From contig CAVUKH010000008.1 in the NCBI GenBank assembly GCA_963742035.1, positions 62,001 through 126,000 on the forward strand: 64,000 nucleotides of DNA, read 5' to 3'. A program made the position numbers and the translations under genes. Positions 34,017 through 44,572 of this stretch are shown here, piece after piece (positions within the stretch are counted from its first letter, which is position 1; each line of letters starts with the position of its first letter). The notes under the pieces were generated by a model. It was not told the DNA's origin. It did not search any database and worked only from the letters and a program-made list of their open reading frames with translations. Source of the DNA: Bog-473 sp963742035. GTDB lineage: Bacteria > Actinomycetota > Acidimicrobiia > Acidimicrobiales > RAAP-2.

Positions 34017-34238
34017 TCAGCAGCAGGCGCAGCCGCTGCCACAGCCGCCCGCCACCGGTGCCCCACACATGCCCCCGACGGGCTCAGCTGCCAGGCCGGT
34101 CGTGGCGAAGACGGGAAGGAGTCGCCGGGCCCCGGCGTGGCCGTCGGGACAACTGGCCGGCGCGTCGGCGTCGGCCATGGGCCGGCGCTCGTCGAACACG
34201 GCGTGACAGGTCGAACAGCGAAATTCGTAGACGGGCAC
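34017..34238 (-). CDS. FmdB-family zinc ribbon protein
   Basis: This 73-residue protein starts at GTG after GGAGGGAGG. The N-terminus MPVYEFRCSTCHAVFDERRPM is the FmdB ribbon (Cys8, Cys11), with a second half C30-PDG-H34, a slightly unusual CxxxH in place of CxxC. The Gly-Cys-rich tail GGCGSGCACC could bind metal as well. The family is linked to formamidase regulation and otherwise uncharacterised. Confidence 0.88.
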   Translation of the reverse strand: MPVYEFRCSTCHAVFDERRPMADADAPASCPDGHAGARRLLPVFATTGLAAEPVGGMCGAPVAGGCGSGCACC

Positions 34239-34320
34239 GGTGGTGACCTCCCTCCGGCCCGGCAGCCTACGCGAAGACGCCGCGGCCTGACCTCACCCCG
34301 TTCGGCGCACGGATGCCGTC

Positions 34321-34683
34321 TCAGCGCTTCGCGTAGTCGGCCATCCCCTGCCAATCGATGACCACGCACGCCTCGTCACCGACGACCCAGGCGTCATGGC
34401 CGGGTCCCATGACGGCAAAATCCCCCGGCCCGTATTCCATGTCCTCGCCGTCATCCATGACGACCTTCATCCGGCCGGAGACGAAGTAACCGGTGTGCGC
34501 CGCCTGGCAGCTGTCGGTCTTGGCGATGGGCTTCACGTGCTCCGACCACCGCCAGCCCGGGAGGAACGTTGCCCGACCGACCACACCACCTTCCGTGTTG
34601 ATCATTTCGAGCTGACCGGTCGCACCGTCAAAGGGCCTGATCTCATCCGGCTTCTCGAACGACTGACGTGTCAATGCTGGCAT
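34321..34683 (-). CDS. Cupin-domain protein
   Basis: This 120-residue, single-cupin protein has AAGGAGG ideally placed before the ATG. Cupin features include GWRWSEHVKPIAKTDSCQAAHTGYFVSGRMKVVMDDGEDMEYGPGDFAVMGPGHDAWVVGDEACVVIDW, with the metal-type His of EHVKP and the conserved PGD/GHDAW loop. It is a candidate sensor or small-molecule binding protein; function not deducible. Confidence 0.88.
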   Translation of the reverse strand: MPALTRQSFEKPDEIRPFDGATGQLEMINTEGGVVGRATFLPGWRWSEHVKPIAKTDSCQAAHTGYFVSGRMKVVMDDGEDMEYGPGDFAVMGPGHDAWVVGDEACVVIDWQGMADYAKR

Positions 34684-34769
34684 GGCTCCTCCTTTGATCC
34701 TTCGCTGTGCTCCTCGAGGTGGTCTGTTCGCCCACGGCATGCGCCGGCGGGAAACCGGTGGACGGCGCT

Positions 34770-35066
34770 CTACAACTCCTCGACGCTCTGCACGTCGAGG
34801 TTGCGAAAGGCGATCGGCCCGTCGCACAGCGCACCGAGCTTCTCCGCGAGCGCTGCCGTCTCCGGGAGTCCCGAATTGGACATTGCCGCTTCGAACGAGG
34901 GGAACTCGACGATCTGGAGGTACGTGTCCGGCCGATCCCTGTCGCTGGTGAAGGTGCCGCGCTTGGCGGTTCGTCGCCCTTCCGTCTTCTCCCGCCACTC
35001 CCCGACGAGCGCCTCGACTTCGTCGGGTCGGCTGGTTGTCAGCTCAATGATCTGGATGAATGGCAT
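34770..35066 (-). CDS. ABM-like (dimeric alpha-beta barrel) small protein
   Basis: This protein has 98 residues from the ATG at 35066, with GAGGGGG upstream; a GTG two codons earlier is too close to that site. The sequence MPFIQIIELTTSRPDEVEALVGEWREKT, DRPDTYLQIVEFPSFEAAMSNSGLPETAALAEKLGALC is that of the antibiotic-biosynthesis-monooxygenase-like ferredoxin fold, common in actinobacteria. It may be a cofactor-free oxygenase or simply a binding protein. It is on the same strand as the cupin gene. Confidence 0.75.
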   Translation of the reverse strand: MPFIQIIELTTSRPDEVEALVGEWREKTEGRRTAKRGTFTSDRDRPDTYLQIVEFPSFEAAMSNSGLPETAALAEKLGALCDGPIAFRNLDVQSVEEL

Positions 35067-35255
35067 GGCCACCCCCTCGCTGGAGCTTCAGTGCGAAAGT
35101 ACGCCTTCCATCGGGCGAATTCAATGGGCGTTTCGGAGGTTCGACACACCCGCAGGTCGGCGCGCCTCGGGACCCAGGTGAAGCCCAGTGACGATCGCGT
35201 CACAACCGTCCGCAACGTCCGCCGGCGGGGGGCGCCGAGGCGTCCAGGGTGGGCC

Positions 35256-36710
35256 CTACGGCTGGGCGAAGCCGTAAATCGGGACGCCGTTGTACGAATT
35301 CGAGTCGGTCGGCAGGAACGGTCCGTCCAGCGCCGTCGACAGGTACCCGCTGCGGCCCGGCCCTGAGTCCCCGCCGACCGTCATGATCGCGTCGTCGGGC
35401 CAGACTTGGGTCACGATCCCGACGTGCACCGAGGTCGCCGTGCTCTGGGGCCCGGTGCCGTACAGGACGGCGTCGCCGACAGCCGGCATGGCCGTGGGCG
35501 GCAGGTCGCGGCCGTGGGCGGCCGCCCAGCCCCAGATGTCGCCGGTGAAGGCATAACGCGGGATGGGGATGCCGGCCTGCTCCCAGGCCCACGTGGCGAA
35601 CAGTGCGCACCACTGCTCGCAGGGGCCGTACGGATTGCAGAAGAGGCCCTGGGTGTCGGGGTCGGGGAAGATCTGCGAGGCCACCGCGTCGGCGATGGTG
35701 GAGGATCCGGGGAACATCGGTTCGGGGGTGGCAGTGGAGAAGCTGTAGCTCCAGGCCTGTGGGTCGAGCAGCCAGTACCCGGTGCCCTGATTGTTCCCGA
35801 TGATGGCGGAGATCTGCGTCGCCGTCGGGTCGAGCGACAGGCCGCCGAACGCCTGGGCATCACCGAACGGCAGCACCACCCCGTTCTCGGTCGCCATGAG
35901 GTAGCCCCCACCGTCGGCCGAGGCCACCATGCCGACCACTCCGTCGGGCAGGTTCTCGGAACCCGCCGACCCGTAGAAGGCGGCGTCGCCGTAGTTGAAG
36001 ATGCCGCCGTCGGCGGCCACGAGCCAGTAGCCCTCGCCGTCGTGCGTCGCGGCCATGCCGACGATGGGCTCGTTGAGCCTGATGCCGCCGGTGCTCCCGT
36101 AAAAGCCTGCGTCGCCGTAGGCGAAGATGCCGCCGTCGGCGGCCACGAGCCAGTACCCCTTGCCGTCAGGAGTCGCCGTCATGCCGACGATGGGCTGATT
36201 CAGGTGCGTGCCGCCCATGGAGCCGTAGAAGGGAGCGTCGCCGTAGGCGAACACACCCCCGTCGAGCGCGCCGAGCCAGTACCCCTTGGCGTCGGGCGTC
36301 AGGGCCATGGCGACGATGGGTCCCTGCAGCGGAAGGCTGCCCGCGGAACCCTCGAAGGTGGCGTCGCCATAGGCGAACACCCCACCGTCCGCGCTGGCGA
36401 GGACGTACCCTCCGCCGTCCTGGGTGGCCGCGCCCGAGAAGACCGGCGAGTTCAGGGGTTGCGGCATGACGGGATCGGTCAAGCTCACGCTGCCGAACCC
36501 AATCATCCCGCCGTCGTTGTAGGTATGGGCCGTCTCGGTCGCCGCGGCGGGGGCAGAGCCCGCAGCGCCGATGGCCAGGCCGATCGCCGCCACACCGGGG
36601 ACGAGGACCGCTGCCACCGCCATGGTCACGATCGTCGACACGAGCGCGGCCATCCGGGCCCGCCGTGGGCCCGGCCGGGTTCCACCCGCGCTGTCTCCGC
36701 CTCTGCGCAC
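35256..36710 (-). CDS. Secreted propeller protein with C-terminal CHAP amidase domain
   Basis: This 484-residue protein starts at GTG. An Arg-rich start is followed by a hydrophobic signal segment (AALVSTIVTMAVAAVLVPGVAAIGLAIG) and an Ala-rich cleavage region. Residues about 95-330 are six or more diverged copies of the GYWLVAADGGIFAYGDA repeat. The last 150 residues are a CHAP domain: GPCEQWCALFATWAWEQAG (catalytic Cys in CALF) and SVHVGIVTQVWPDD (His), with NAYAFTGD-like loops. CHAP enzymes cleave peptidoglycan amides, so this is probably a cell-wall hydrolase attached to a targeting or adhesion propeller. Confidence 0.88.
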   Translation of the reverse strand: MRRGGDSAGGTRPGPRRARMAALVSTIVTMAVAAVLVPGVAAIGLAIGAAGSAPAAATETAHTYNDGGMIGFGSVSLTDPVMPQPLNSPVFSGAATQDGGGYVLASADGGVFAYGDATFEGSAGSLPLQGPIVAMALTPDAKGYWLGALDGGVFAYGDAPFYGSMGGTHLNQPIVGMTATPDGKGYWLVAADGGIFAYGDAGFYGSTGGIRLNEPIVGMAATHDGEGYWLVAADGGIFNYGDAAFYGSAGSENLPDGVVGMVASADGGGYLMATENGVVLPFGDAQAFGGLSLDPTATQISAIIGNNQGTGYWLLDPQAWSYSFSTATPEPMFPGSSTIADAVASQIFPDPDTQGLFCNPYGPCEQWCALFATWAWEQAGIPIPRYAFTGDIWGWAAAHGRDLPPTAMPAVGDAVLYGTGPQSTATSVHVGIVTQVWPDDAIMTVGGDSGPGRSGYLSTALDGPFLPTDSNSYNGVPIYGFAQP

Positions 36711-36754
36711 GACATGGATTCTGCACGCTGCGTTCCGTACCGGTGCGCCTGAGC

Positions 36755-36776
36755 CGTTACGAAGTCGTTACGAAGT
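36755..36776 (-). promoter_or_regulatory. Tandem 11-bp direct repeats before the CHAP-propeller gene
   Basis: Read on the minus strand the sequence is ACTTCGTAACG twice without a gap, ending 44 bases before the gene's GTG. An 11-bp period is typical for OmpR/PhoB-family response regulators, which bind one face of the helix. The AT-rich repeat stands out from the GC-rich surroundings. Confidence 0.5.
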
Positions 36777-36893
36777 TGCCGTTCAACGCCGGTGTGGCCC
36801 CGAGCGTGACACCCGGTCCGGCCCCGACGCACGCCATCGGGTCACGACCACCCCGTTTGGGCGGTCGGGGCAGGCCCACGGCAGAATGGGTCC

Positions 36894-39605
<2,712 letters not shown>

Positions 39606-39613
39606 GCCGAGGT

Positions 39614-39952
39614 TCAGCCGTCGAAGGCGGTCAGGACCTTCCGGGGTGCCTTCCGGCGCCACGACTCCGTGAGCAGCTCACGCAGGAGCGGCACCGTCGC
39701 GTTGGAGAGCAGCACACGACAGCCCCGCCGCCTCGTCCCCCACCACAGCACTTCGATCGCGGACGGGTACTCGGCGGCAGAGGCGTCCACTTCGTCGTCG
39801 CCGACGAAGACGTGCACCCGGTCGCCCTCGTGCGGCAGAGTGGCGAAGATCTTCCCTGCAACCCGGAACGAGGTCATGTCGTGGTGCGGTGCCTCCGCCG
39901 TCTCGGGCAGTGACAAGGCCAGGCGCCGAACGGTGACGGCCGACACACCCAT
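39614..39952 (-). CDS. MmcQ/YjbR family protein
   Basis: This 112-residue protein is built on the CyaY-like fold: VRRLALSLPETAEAPHHDMTSFRVAGKIFATLPHEGDRVHVFVGDDEV, typical of YjbR-type DNA-binding-like proteins. Its ATG overlaps the stop of the preceding amidotransferase (TGATG), so it is the last gene of the four-gene operon starting at the helicase. Function unknown. Confidence 0.88.
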   Translation of the reverse strand: MGVSAVTVRRLALSLPETAEAPHHDMTSFRVAGKIFATLPHEGDRVHVFVGDDEVDASAAEYPSAIEVLWWGTRRRGCRVLLSNATVPLLRELLTESWRRKAPRKVLTAFDG

Positions 39953-40644
39953 CAGACGGCCGGCGCTCCATCCGACAGGCCGACGAAGCGGCGCACGATG
40001 CCCTCACCGGCCCGGCTGACGTGCGCCACGTCGGATGAGCGCAAGAAGACCCCGGGCGGAAGGTGGGGCCCCCAGTGGGCCACCAGGCTCGCCGTCACCT
40101 CCACATGGAACTGCAGGCCGTAGGCGCGGTCTCCGAACCGGAAGGCCTGGTTCTCGTAGGCGGCGTTGCCGGCCAGGCGCACCGCGCCCTCGGGGAGCCC
40201 GAAGGTGTCCCCGTGCCAGTGCACGCACGGCAGTGGCGTGGGAGCCGGGCCGAACACGGGGTCGCTGATCGTCTCTGAGGTCAGGTGGACCTCACCGATG
40301 CCGTACTCGGCCGCCGGCCCGGCAGTCACCTCGGCGCCCAGCGCGACCGCCAGCTGCTGGGCCCCGAGGCATACCCCGAGGACGGGCCGGCCGGCTTCGA
40401 CCGCCCAGCGGAGGAGGGCGCGCTCGTCGGCCAGCCAATCGAGGTCGTCGTGGACGCTCATGGGACCGCCCATGACGATCAGCCCGGCCATGTCGCCGAC
40501 CGCGTCGGGGGGCGGGATGGCATCACCGCGGTCCATACGCAGGACGGAGAGGTCGGCACCCACGTCGGCCACGGCATCGGCGATGGCACCGGGGCCCTCG
40601 AAGGCCACGTGCTGCACCAGCAGCCAGAGGTCGCCGCGGGCCAT
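39952..40644 (-). CDS. Class I glutamine amidotransferase
   Basis: This 230-residue protein starts at ATG. The catalytic triad is visible: Cys92 in GVCLGAQQLAVALG, and His180 and Glu182 in GLQFHVEV. The MGGPMSVHDDLDWLADE segment is the oxyanion strand. Stand-alone domains of this type often transfer ammonia to unidentified acceptors or resemble GuaA-like regulators. Located in an operon with a LmbE-like deacetylase and a YjbR protein. Confidence 0.9.
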   Translation of the reverse strand: MARGDLWLLVQHVAFEGPGAIADAVADVGADLSVLRMDRGDAIPPPDAVGDMAGLIVMGGPMSVHDDLDWLADERALLRWAVEAGRPVLGVCLGAQQLAVALGAEVTAGPAAEYGIGEVHLTSETISDPVFGPAPTPLPCVHWHGDTFGLPEGAVRLAGNAAYENQAFRFGDRAYGLQFHVEVTASLVAHWGPHLPPGVFLRSSDVAHVSRAGEGIVRRFVGLSDGAPAV

Positions 40645-40650
40645 GTCGCG

Positions 40651-41388
40651 TCAGGGAATGCGGATGACCCGGAACAGCTCGGCGGAACGCCCCTCGGGCA
40701 AGCCGGCCACTGCCGCGTTGCCCCTGGCCCAGTCGCGCACCCGCTGCGCCGTCGCGTCGGGATCCGGCATCTGGCTCTTGTGGCACATGAGCGCGGCCAG
40801 CTTGCGCTCGACCGTGGAGGTGGTCTCGACCGCCACCCCGGCGGCCTGACCACCGGGGCCCATGATCCAGAGCTCCGGGACCGTCCAGGGCTCGAGGCCC
40901 TCGACGTCGAGGAGCGCGGGATGTGCGAAGGGATTGCGCGCGTCGGGATACACCGCGTCCACCGCGGCCTCGCCCGTGGCCAGGTGGTCCGGGTGGCTGG
41001 CGAAAATGAACTCCAGGTTGCGCTCGGGAGACTGGGTCACCACTCGCTCGGGCCGAACCTGGCGGATGACGCGGCTGATGTCACGCCGTAACTCCAGCGT
41101 CGTCTCGACCATGCCGTCGGGATGCCCCAGGAAGCGCACGTCGCCGACGCCCACGACGGCGGCGGCGGCGCGCTGCTCGTCCTGGCGTAACGCCGCCATC
41201 TCGGTCCGGGTCATCGTTCGGTCGGAACCGCCTGACTCGCCCGAGGTGGCGATGCAGTAGGTGACCTCGACACCGGCATCGGTGAACGCCGCCACCGTGC
41301 CGGCAGCCCCGAAGTCGACGTCGTCGGGATGGGCGGTCACGACGAGGACACGGCGCACTCCGTCCCCCGGGGACCAGACCGGGAGCAC
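40651..41388 (-). CDS. PIG-L/LmbE-like deacetylase
   Basis: This 245-residue protein starts at GTG 41388, which follows GGAGG; longer upstream frames overlap the helicase gene. It has the zinc motif TAHPDDVDFGAAGTV (His20, Asp22/23) and the SHPDHLATGEAAVDAVYPDARNPFAHP segment carrying the remaining ligand. Family members remove N-acetyl groups from GlcNAc-linked substrates, including the mycothiol precursor (MshB) and its relatives such as Mca; this one is closest in length and motif to the general family, so mycothiol involvement is only possible. Confidence 0.88.
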   Translation of the reverse strand: MLPVWSPGDGVRRVLVVTAHPDDVDFGAAGTVAAFTDAGVEVTYCIATSGESGGSDRTMTRTEMAALRQDEQRAAAAVVGVGDVRFLGHPDGMVETTLELRRDISRVIRQVRPERVVTQSPERNLEFIFASHPDHLATGEAAVDAVYPDARNPFAHPALLDVEGLEPWTVPELWIMGPGGQAAGVAVETTSTVERKLAALMCHKSQMPDPDATAQRVRDWARGNAAVAGLPEGRSAELFRVIRIP

Positions 41389-41399
41389 TCCATCCTCCG

Positions 41400-42683
41400 T
41401 CAGAGGACGCTCTCCTCGGCGAGGGGCGTCCAGGCGGCCAGGTCCGCCAGGCGCGGGTCGTTGGAGAACATCTCGACGATGGGGATGCGCAGGCCCAGCC
41501 GGCGCTGGATCACCTCCATCTCCACCAACTGGTTCCACAGCGACAGGCTGACGACGACGCCGGCCTTGCCGGCCCGGGCCGTGCGACCCGAACGGTGCAG
41601 GTACGCCTTGTGATCTTCGGGGGGGTCGAAATGGATGACCCCGTCGACGTCCTCAATGTGGAGCCCCCGGGCCGCCACATCGGTGGCGACGAGCACGGCG
41701 AGCTTGCCGTTCGAGAAGTCGGCCAGGGCCCGCTCGCGGTTGGCCTGGCGCAGATCGCCGTGAATGGCCTGGGCCCGGATGCCCTCCTTGCCCAGGTTCT
41801 CGACCAAGCGGTCCGCTCCCCGCTTGGTGCGAACGAACAGCAGCGACTTCTCCTGGCTCCGGCAGATGGCCGCTGCCACCTTCACCTTGTCCATCTGGTG
41901 CACTTGCAAGAAGCGGTGCTCCATGAGGGTCACGGTCTGCGTGGACGAGGCCACCTCGTGGAAGACGGGGTCCGTCAGGTAGCGCTTCACCAGCCGGTCG
42001 ACGGCACCGTCGAGCGTGGCGGAGAACAGCAACGTCTGATGGGGCTGGTCCAGACGACGCAGCACCCACTCGACCTGGGGCATGAACCCCATGTCGGCCA
42101 TGCGGTCGGCCTCGTCGAGGACAAGCGTCTCGAGCTCGTCCACGGCGACCTCGCCCCGGTCGCCCAGGTCGATCAGGCGACCAGGCGTGGCGATCACCAC
42201 GTCCACTCCCTTGCGGAGCTTGGCCACCTGGCGGTCGATGTCGGCCCCGCCGTACACGGCCACCGCGTGCAAGCCCAGCTTCTTGGCCAGCGGGGCCAGG
42301 ACGTCGTACACCTGCACGGCGAGCTCGCGCGTCGGCAGCAGGACGAGGGCGAGAGGCTTGGCGGGGCGGGTGGCGGGCCGCGGACCCTGGGCCTCCCGTG
42401 TTGCCTTGGCCCGCTGCAACAGCGGCACGCCGAAGGCGAGCGTCTTACCGGAGCCGGTCTTGGCCTTCCCGCACACGTCGCGCCCGGCCAGGGCGTCGGC
42501 GACGGTCAGGGCCTGAATTGGAAAAGCGCTGACGATGCCTTCATCGGCCAGCGCTTTGTTGAGTTCGGGTGAGACGCCGAGGGACTCGAAGGTCCGGGCC
42601 GTCTCGTAGGTATCGTCGCCGGGGACATCGCTGTCATTGGTGGCGGTGCCGGCGTGCGCGCCGGCGGGGGCTTCAACAGTCAT
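41400..42683 (-). CDS. DEAD-box RNA helicase
   Basis: This 427-residue protein starts at ATG. The Q motif is FESLGVSPELNKALADEGIVSAFPIQ, Walker A AKTGSGKT (74-81), DEAD VLDEADRMADMGF, SAT LLFSATL, and the second RecA domain has ARGLHIEDVDGVIHFDPPEDHKAYLHRSGRTARAGKAG. It unwinds RNA, probably in ribosome assembly or cold adaptation. First gene of an operon (then LmbE-like, GATase, YjbR) with gaps of a few bases. Confidence 0.93.
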   Translation of the reverse strand: MTVEAPAGAHAGTATNDSDVPGDDTYETARTFESLGVSPELNKALADEGIVSAFPIQALTVADALAGRDVCGKAKTGSGKTLAFGVPLLQRAKATREAQGPRPATRPAKPLALVLLPTRELAVQVYDVLAPLAKKLGLHAVAVYGGADIDRQVAKLRKGVDVVIATPGRLIDLGDRGEVAVDELETLVLDEADRMADMGFMPQVEWVLRRLDQPHQTLLFSATLDGAVDRLVKRYLTDPVFHEVASSTQTVTLMEHRFLQVHQMDKVKVAAAICRSQEKSLLFVRTKRGADRLVENLGKEGIRAQAIHGDLRQANRERALADFSNGKLAVLVATDVAARGLHIEDVDGVIHFDPPEDHKAYLHRSGRTARAGKAGVVVSLSLWNQLVEMEVIQRRLGLRIPIVEMFSNDPRLADLAAWTPLAEESVL

Positions 42684-42779
42684 GGACCCGCTCTCTCTGT
42701 TGTACGGCGGGGCTGTGCGCCTTCCAGAGGAGTGAGAGTCAGCCCCGACTCACCGGCCCCCGCCGATGGTCGCACACCT

Positions 42780-42785
42780 ATTGTA
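42780..42785 (-). promoter_or_regulatory. Candidate -10 element of the helicase operon
   Basis: TACAAT on the minus strand is the best -10 match in the divergent region between the helicase and bcp. It would give a leader of about 90 nucleotides on the helicase mRNA, a length typical for cold-shock helicases with regulated leaders. No clear -35 partner was recognised. Confidence 0.35.
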
Positions 42786-42863
42786 CCAGTCCAGGGCCGT
42801 GCAGCGACGCACCCCTGTGCCAAAGTGAGCCGTCCGGCAACGACGACCGAAGGAGACCCCACC

Positions 42864-43331
42864 ATGGCCAAACTCGAGGCGGGAGCGACGGCTCCCGCAT
42901 TCACCCTGCCTGACCAGGACGGAAAACCGGTCAAGCTCTCGGACTTCAAGGGGCAGCGGGTAATCGTCTACTTCTACCCGGCCGACGACACGCCGGGCTG
43001 CACCAAGGAGGCCTGTCAATTCAACGACAACCTCAAGACGTTCGAGAAGGCCGGCGTGGCGGTGCTCGGGATCTCCCCCGACAAGGCCGAGAAGCACGTG
43101 AAGTTCCGCACCAAGTACAAGTTGAAGTTCCCGCTTCTCACCGACGCGGACAAGAAGGTGATGGAGAAGTACGGCGCCTGGGGGGAGAAGACGATGTACG
43201 GCAAGAAGACCGTCGGGACCATCCGCTCGACGTTCCTCGTCGGCCCGAACGGCAAGGTGCAGCGCGCCTGGTACCACGTACGCGCCGACGGACACGCGGC
43301 CAAGGTGCTGGAAGAGATCGCCGCGGCCTGA
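42864..43331 (+). CDS. bcp: Thioredoxin-dependent thiol peroxidase (BCP/PrxQ)
   Basis: This 155-residue protein has AAGGAG eight bases before its ATG. The peroxidatic Cys46 and resolving Cys51 stand in PADDTPGCTKEACQFND, the arrangement of the E. coli BCP. Remaining peroxiredoxin features (YPADDTPGCTKE, GVSPDKAEKHVKF-type, GTIRSTFLVGPNGKVQRAWYHV) are complete. It reduces organic hydroperoxides and hydrogen peroxide with thioredoxin. Confidence 0.95.
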   Translation: MAKLEAGATAPAFTLPDQDGKPVKLSDFKGQRVIVYFYPADDTPGCTKEACQFNDNLKTFEKAGVAVLGISPDKAEKHVKFRTKYKLKFPLLTDADKKVMEKYGAWGEKTMYGKKTVGTIRSTFLVGPNGKVQRAWYHVRADGHAAKVLEEIAAA

Positions 43332-43413
43332 CCTCGCCACGCCCGGTCACGAACCGCGATCCCGGTGGCGCAGCGTGACAGGCTTCCGGGCGACACCGGC
43401 GCGGGGAGGCCAC

Positions 43414-44097
43414 ATGGGGCAAGGAATCAGCGCAGTCCTGACGTTCGCCATCGGAGTGGCCATCAGCCCCATACCGATCATCGCCGTGATCCTGATGTTG
43501 TTCTCCCAACGGGCCCGGGTGAACGGGCCCGCCTTCCTCGTCGGGTGGGTAGTCGCGCTCGCCGCGGTCAGCACGGTCGTCTACGTCGTCTCGCACGACG
43601 GCAACGTGGCACAGACGAGCAGCACGGCGTCGGACTCGGTCTCGTGGGGCACCATCGCCCTGGGCGTCGGCATGCTCGCCCTGGCGCGCCGCAACTGGCG
43701 CAAGCGCCCGGCGCCGGGGGCCGAGCCCGTCATGCCGAAGTGGTTGGTGACGGTGCAGTCCGTGTCGCCGGTCAAGGCCCTCGGGCTGGGCATCGCGCTC
43801 GCCGTGGTAAATCCCAAGAACCTGATCCTGACCGCCGGGGCGGCCGCGGGCCTGGCCCAGGTGTCCGGGCTCACGACCACTGACGCCGTCGTCGCCATCG
43901 CGGTGTTCGTGGTGATCGCCAGCCTCACCATCGCCGGTCCAGTGGTCTACGCGCTGGTCGGCGGGGCGAAGGCCAAGGCCTCGCTCGACTCGGCGAAGTC
44001 CTGGCTCACCGTGCACAACGCGGCGGTGATGGCCGTGCTGTTCCTCGTCTTCGGCGTCGACCTCATCGCCAAGGGGCTGCCGCCGCTGACGCACTGA
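43414..44097 (+). CDS. GAP family (SfLAP-like) membrane protein
   Basis: This protein has 227 residues from the ATG at 43414 after GGGGAGG. Six hydrophobic segments, with GQGISAVLTFAIGVAISPIPIIAVILMLFSQRARVNG at the start and ALGLGIALAVVNPKNLILTAGAAAGLAQ in the middle, match the GAP/Sap protein family (GPL-addressing protein), which is implicated in moving glycopeptidolipids or other lipids to the surface in mycobacteria. Here a role in export of a surface lipid is plausible but not shown. Confidence 0.82.
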   Translation: MGQGISAVLTFAIGVAISPIPIIAVILMLFSQRARVNGPAFLVGWVVALAAVSTVVYVVSHDGNVAQTSSTASDSVSWGTIALGVGMLALARRNWRKRPAPGAEPVMPKWLVTVQSVSPVKALGLGIALAVVNPKNLILTAGAAAGLAQVSGLTTTDAVVAIAVFVVIASLTIAGPVVYALVGGAKAKASLDSAKSWLTVHNAAVMAVLFLVFGVDLIAKGLPPLTH

Positions 44098-44120
44098 GCC
44101 GGGTTCGGCCGCCGGGTGAC

Positions 44121-44169
44121 TTGACGGCGGATGATCTGAGGTACATATTTATCTAGTTAGCTAGATAAA
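44121..44169 (+). promoter_or_regulatory. Promoter with perfect 22-bp operator of the GntR-ABC operon
   Basis: A -35 element TTGACG (44121-44126) and a -10 element CATATT (44144-44149) are separated by 17 bases. Directly after and overlapping the -10 lies a perfect inverted repeat with 9-bp arms TTTATCTAG (44148-44156) and CTAGATAAA (44161-44169) around TTAG. A regulator bound there would block transcription start; the gene itself encodes a GntR-type protein, so autorepression is expected. Confidence 0.7.
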
Positions 44170-44179
44170 GTGAGGTTGG

Positions 44180-44572
44180 GTGATCGAGTTCCACCTGGAC
44201 AGCCGCTCGGGGGTCTCCCCGTATCTCCAGATCGTCCAGCAGGTCCGCCAGGCCCTCCGCCTCGACCTGCTCCGGGAGGGCGACCAGCTGCCCACGGTCA
44301 AGGAGGTGGTGGGCCAGCTGGCCATCAACCCCAACACCGTCTTGAAGGCCTACCGGGAGCTGGAGCACGAGGGCCTCGTCAGCGCCCGGCCCGGCGTCGG
44401 GACCTTCGTCACCGGCAGCCTGGGCGGCCAGTCGCTGGCGGCCCAGGGCCCGCTGCGCCAGGCGCTGCAGCGATGGATCGTCAAGGCGCGCCGGGCCGGC
44501 CTCGACGACGAGAGCATCGAGGCGCTGTTCCGCGACTCCTTTCGTTCCACCGCCGAAGAGGACATAGCGTGA
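44180..44572 (+). CDS. GntR-family regulator, YtrA subfamily
   Basis: This 130-residue protein starts at GTG. It has a winged helix: PYLQIVQQVRQALRLDLLREGDQLPTVKEVVGQLAINPNTVLKAYRELEHEGLVSARPGVGTFV. The short C-terminal tail without an effector domain defines the YtrA subfamily, whose members usually repress adjacent ABC transporters. Its stop overlaps the next gene by GTGA, so the three genes form a coupled operon. Confidence 0.93.
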   Translation: MIEFHLDSRSGVSPYLQIVQQVRQALRLDLLREGDQLPTVKEVVGQLAINPNTVLKAYRELEHEGLVSARPGVGTFVTGSLGGQSLAAQGPLRQALQRWIVKARRAGLDDESIEALFRDSFRSTAEEDIA

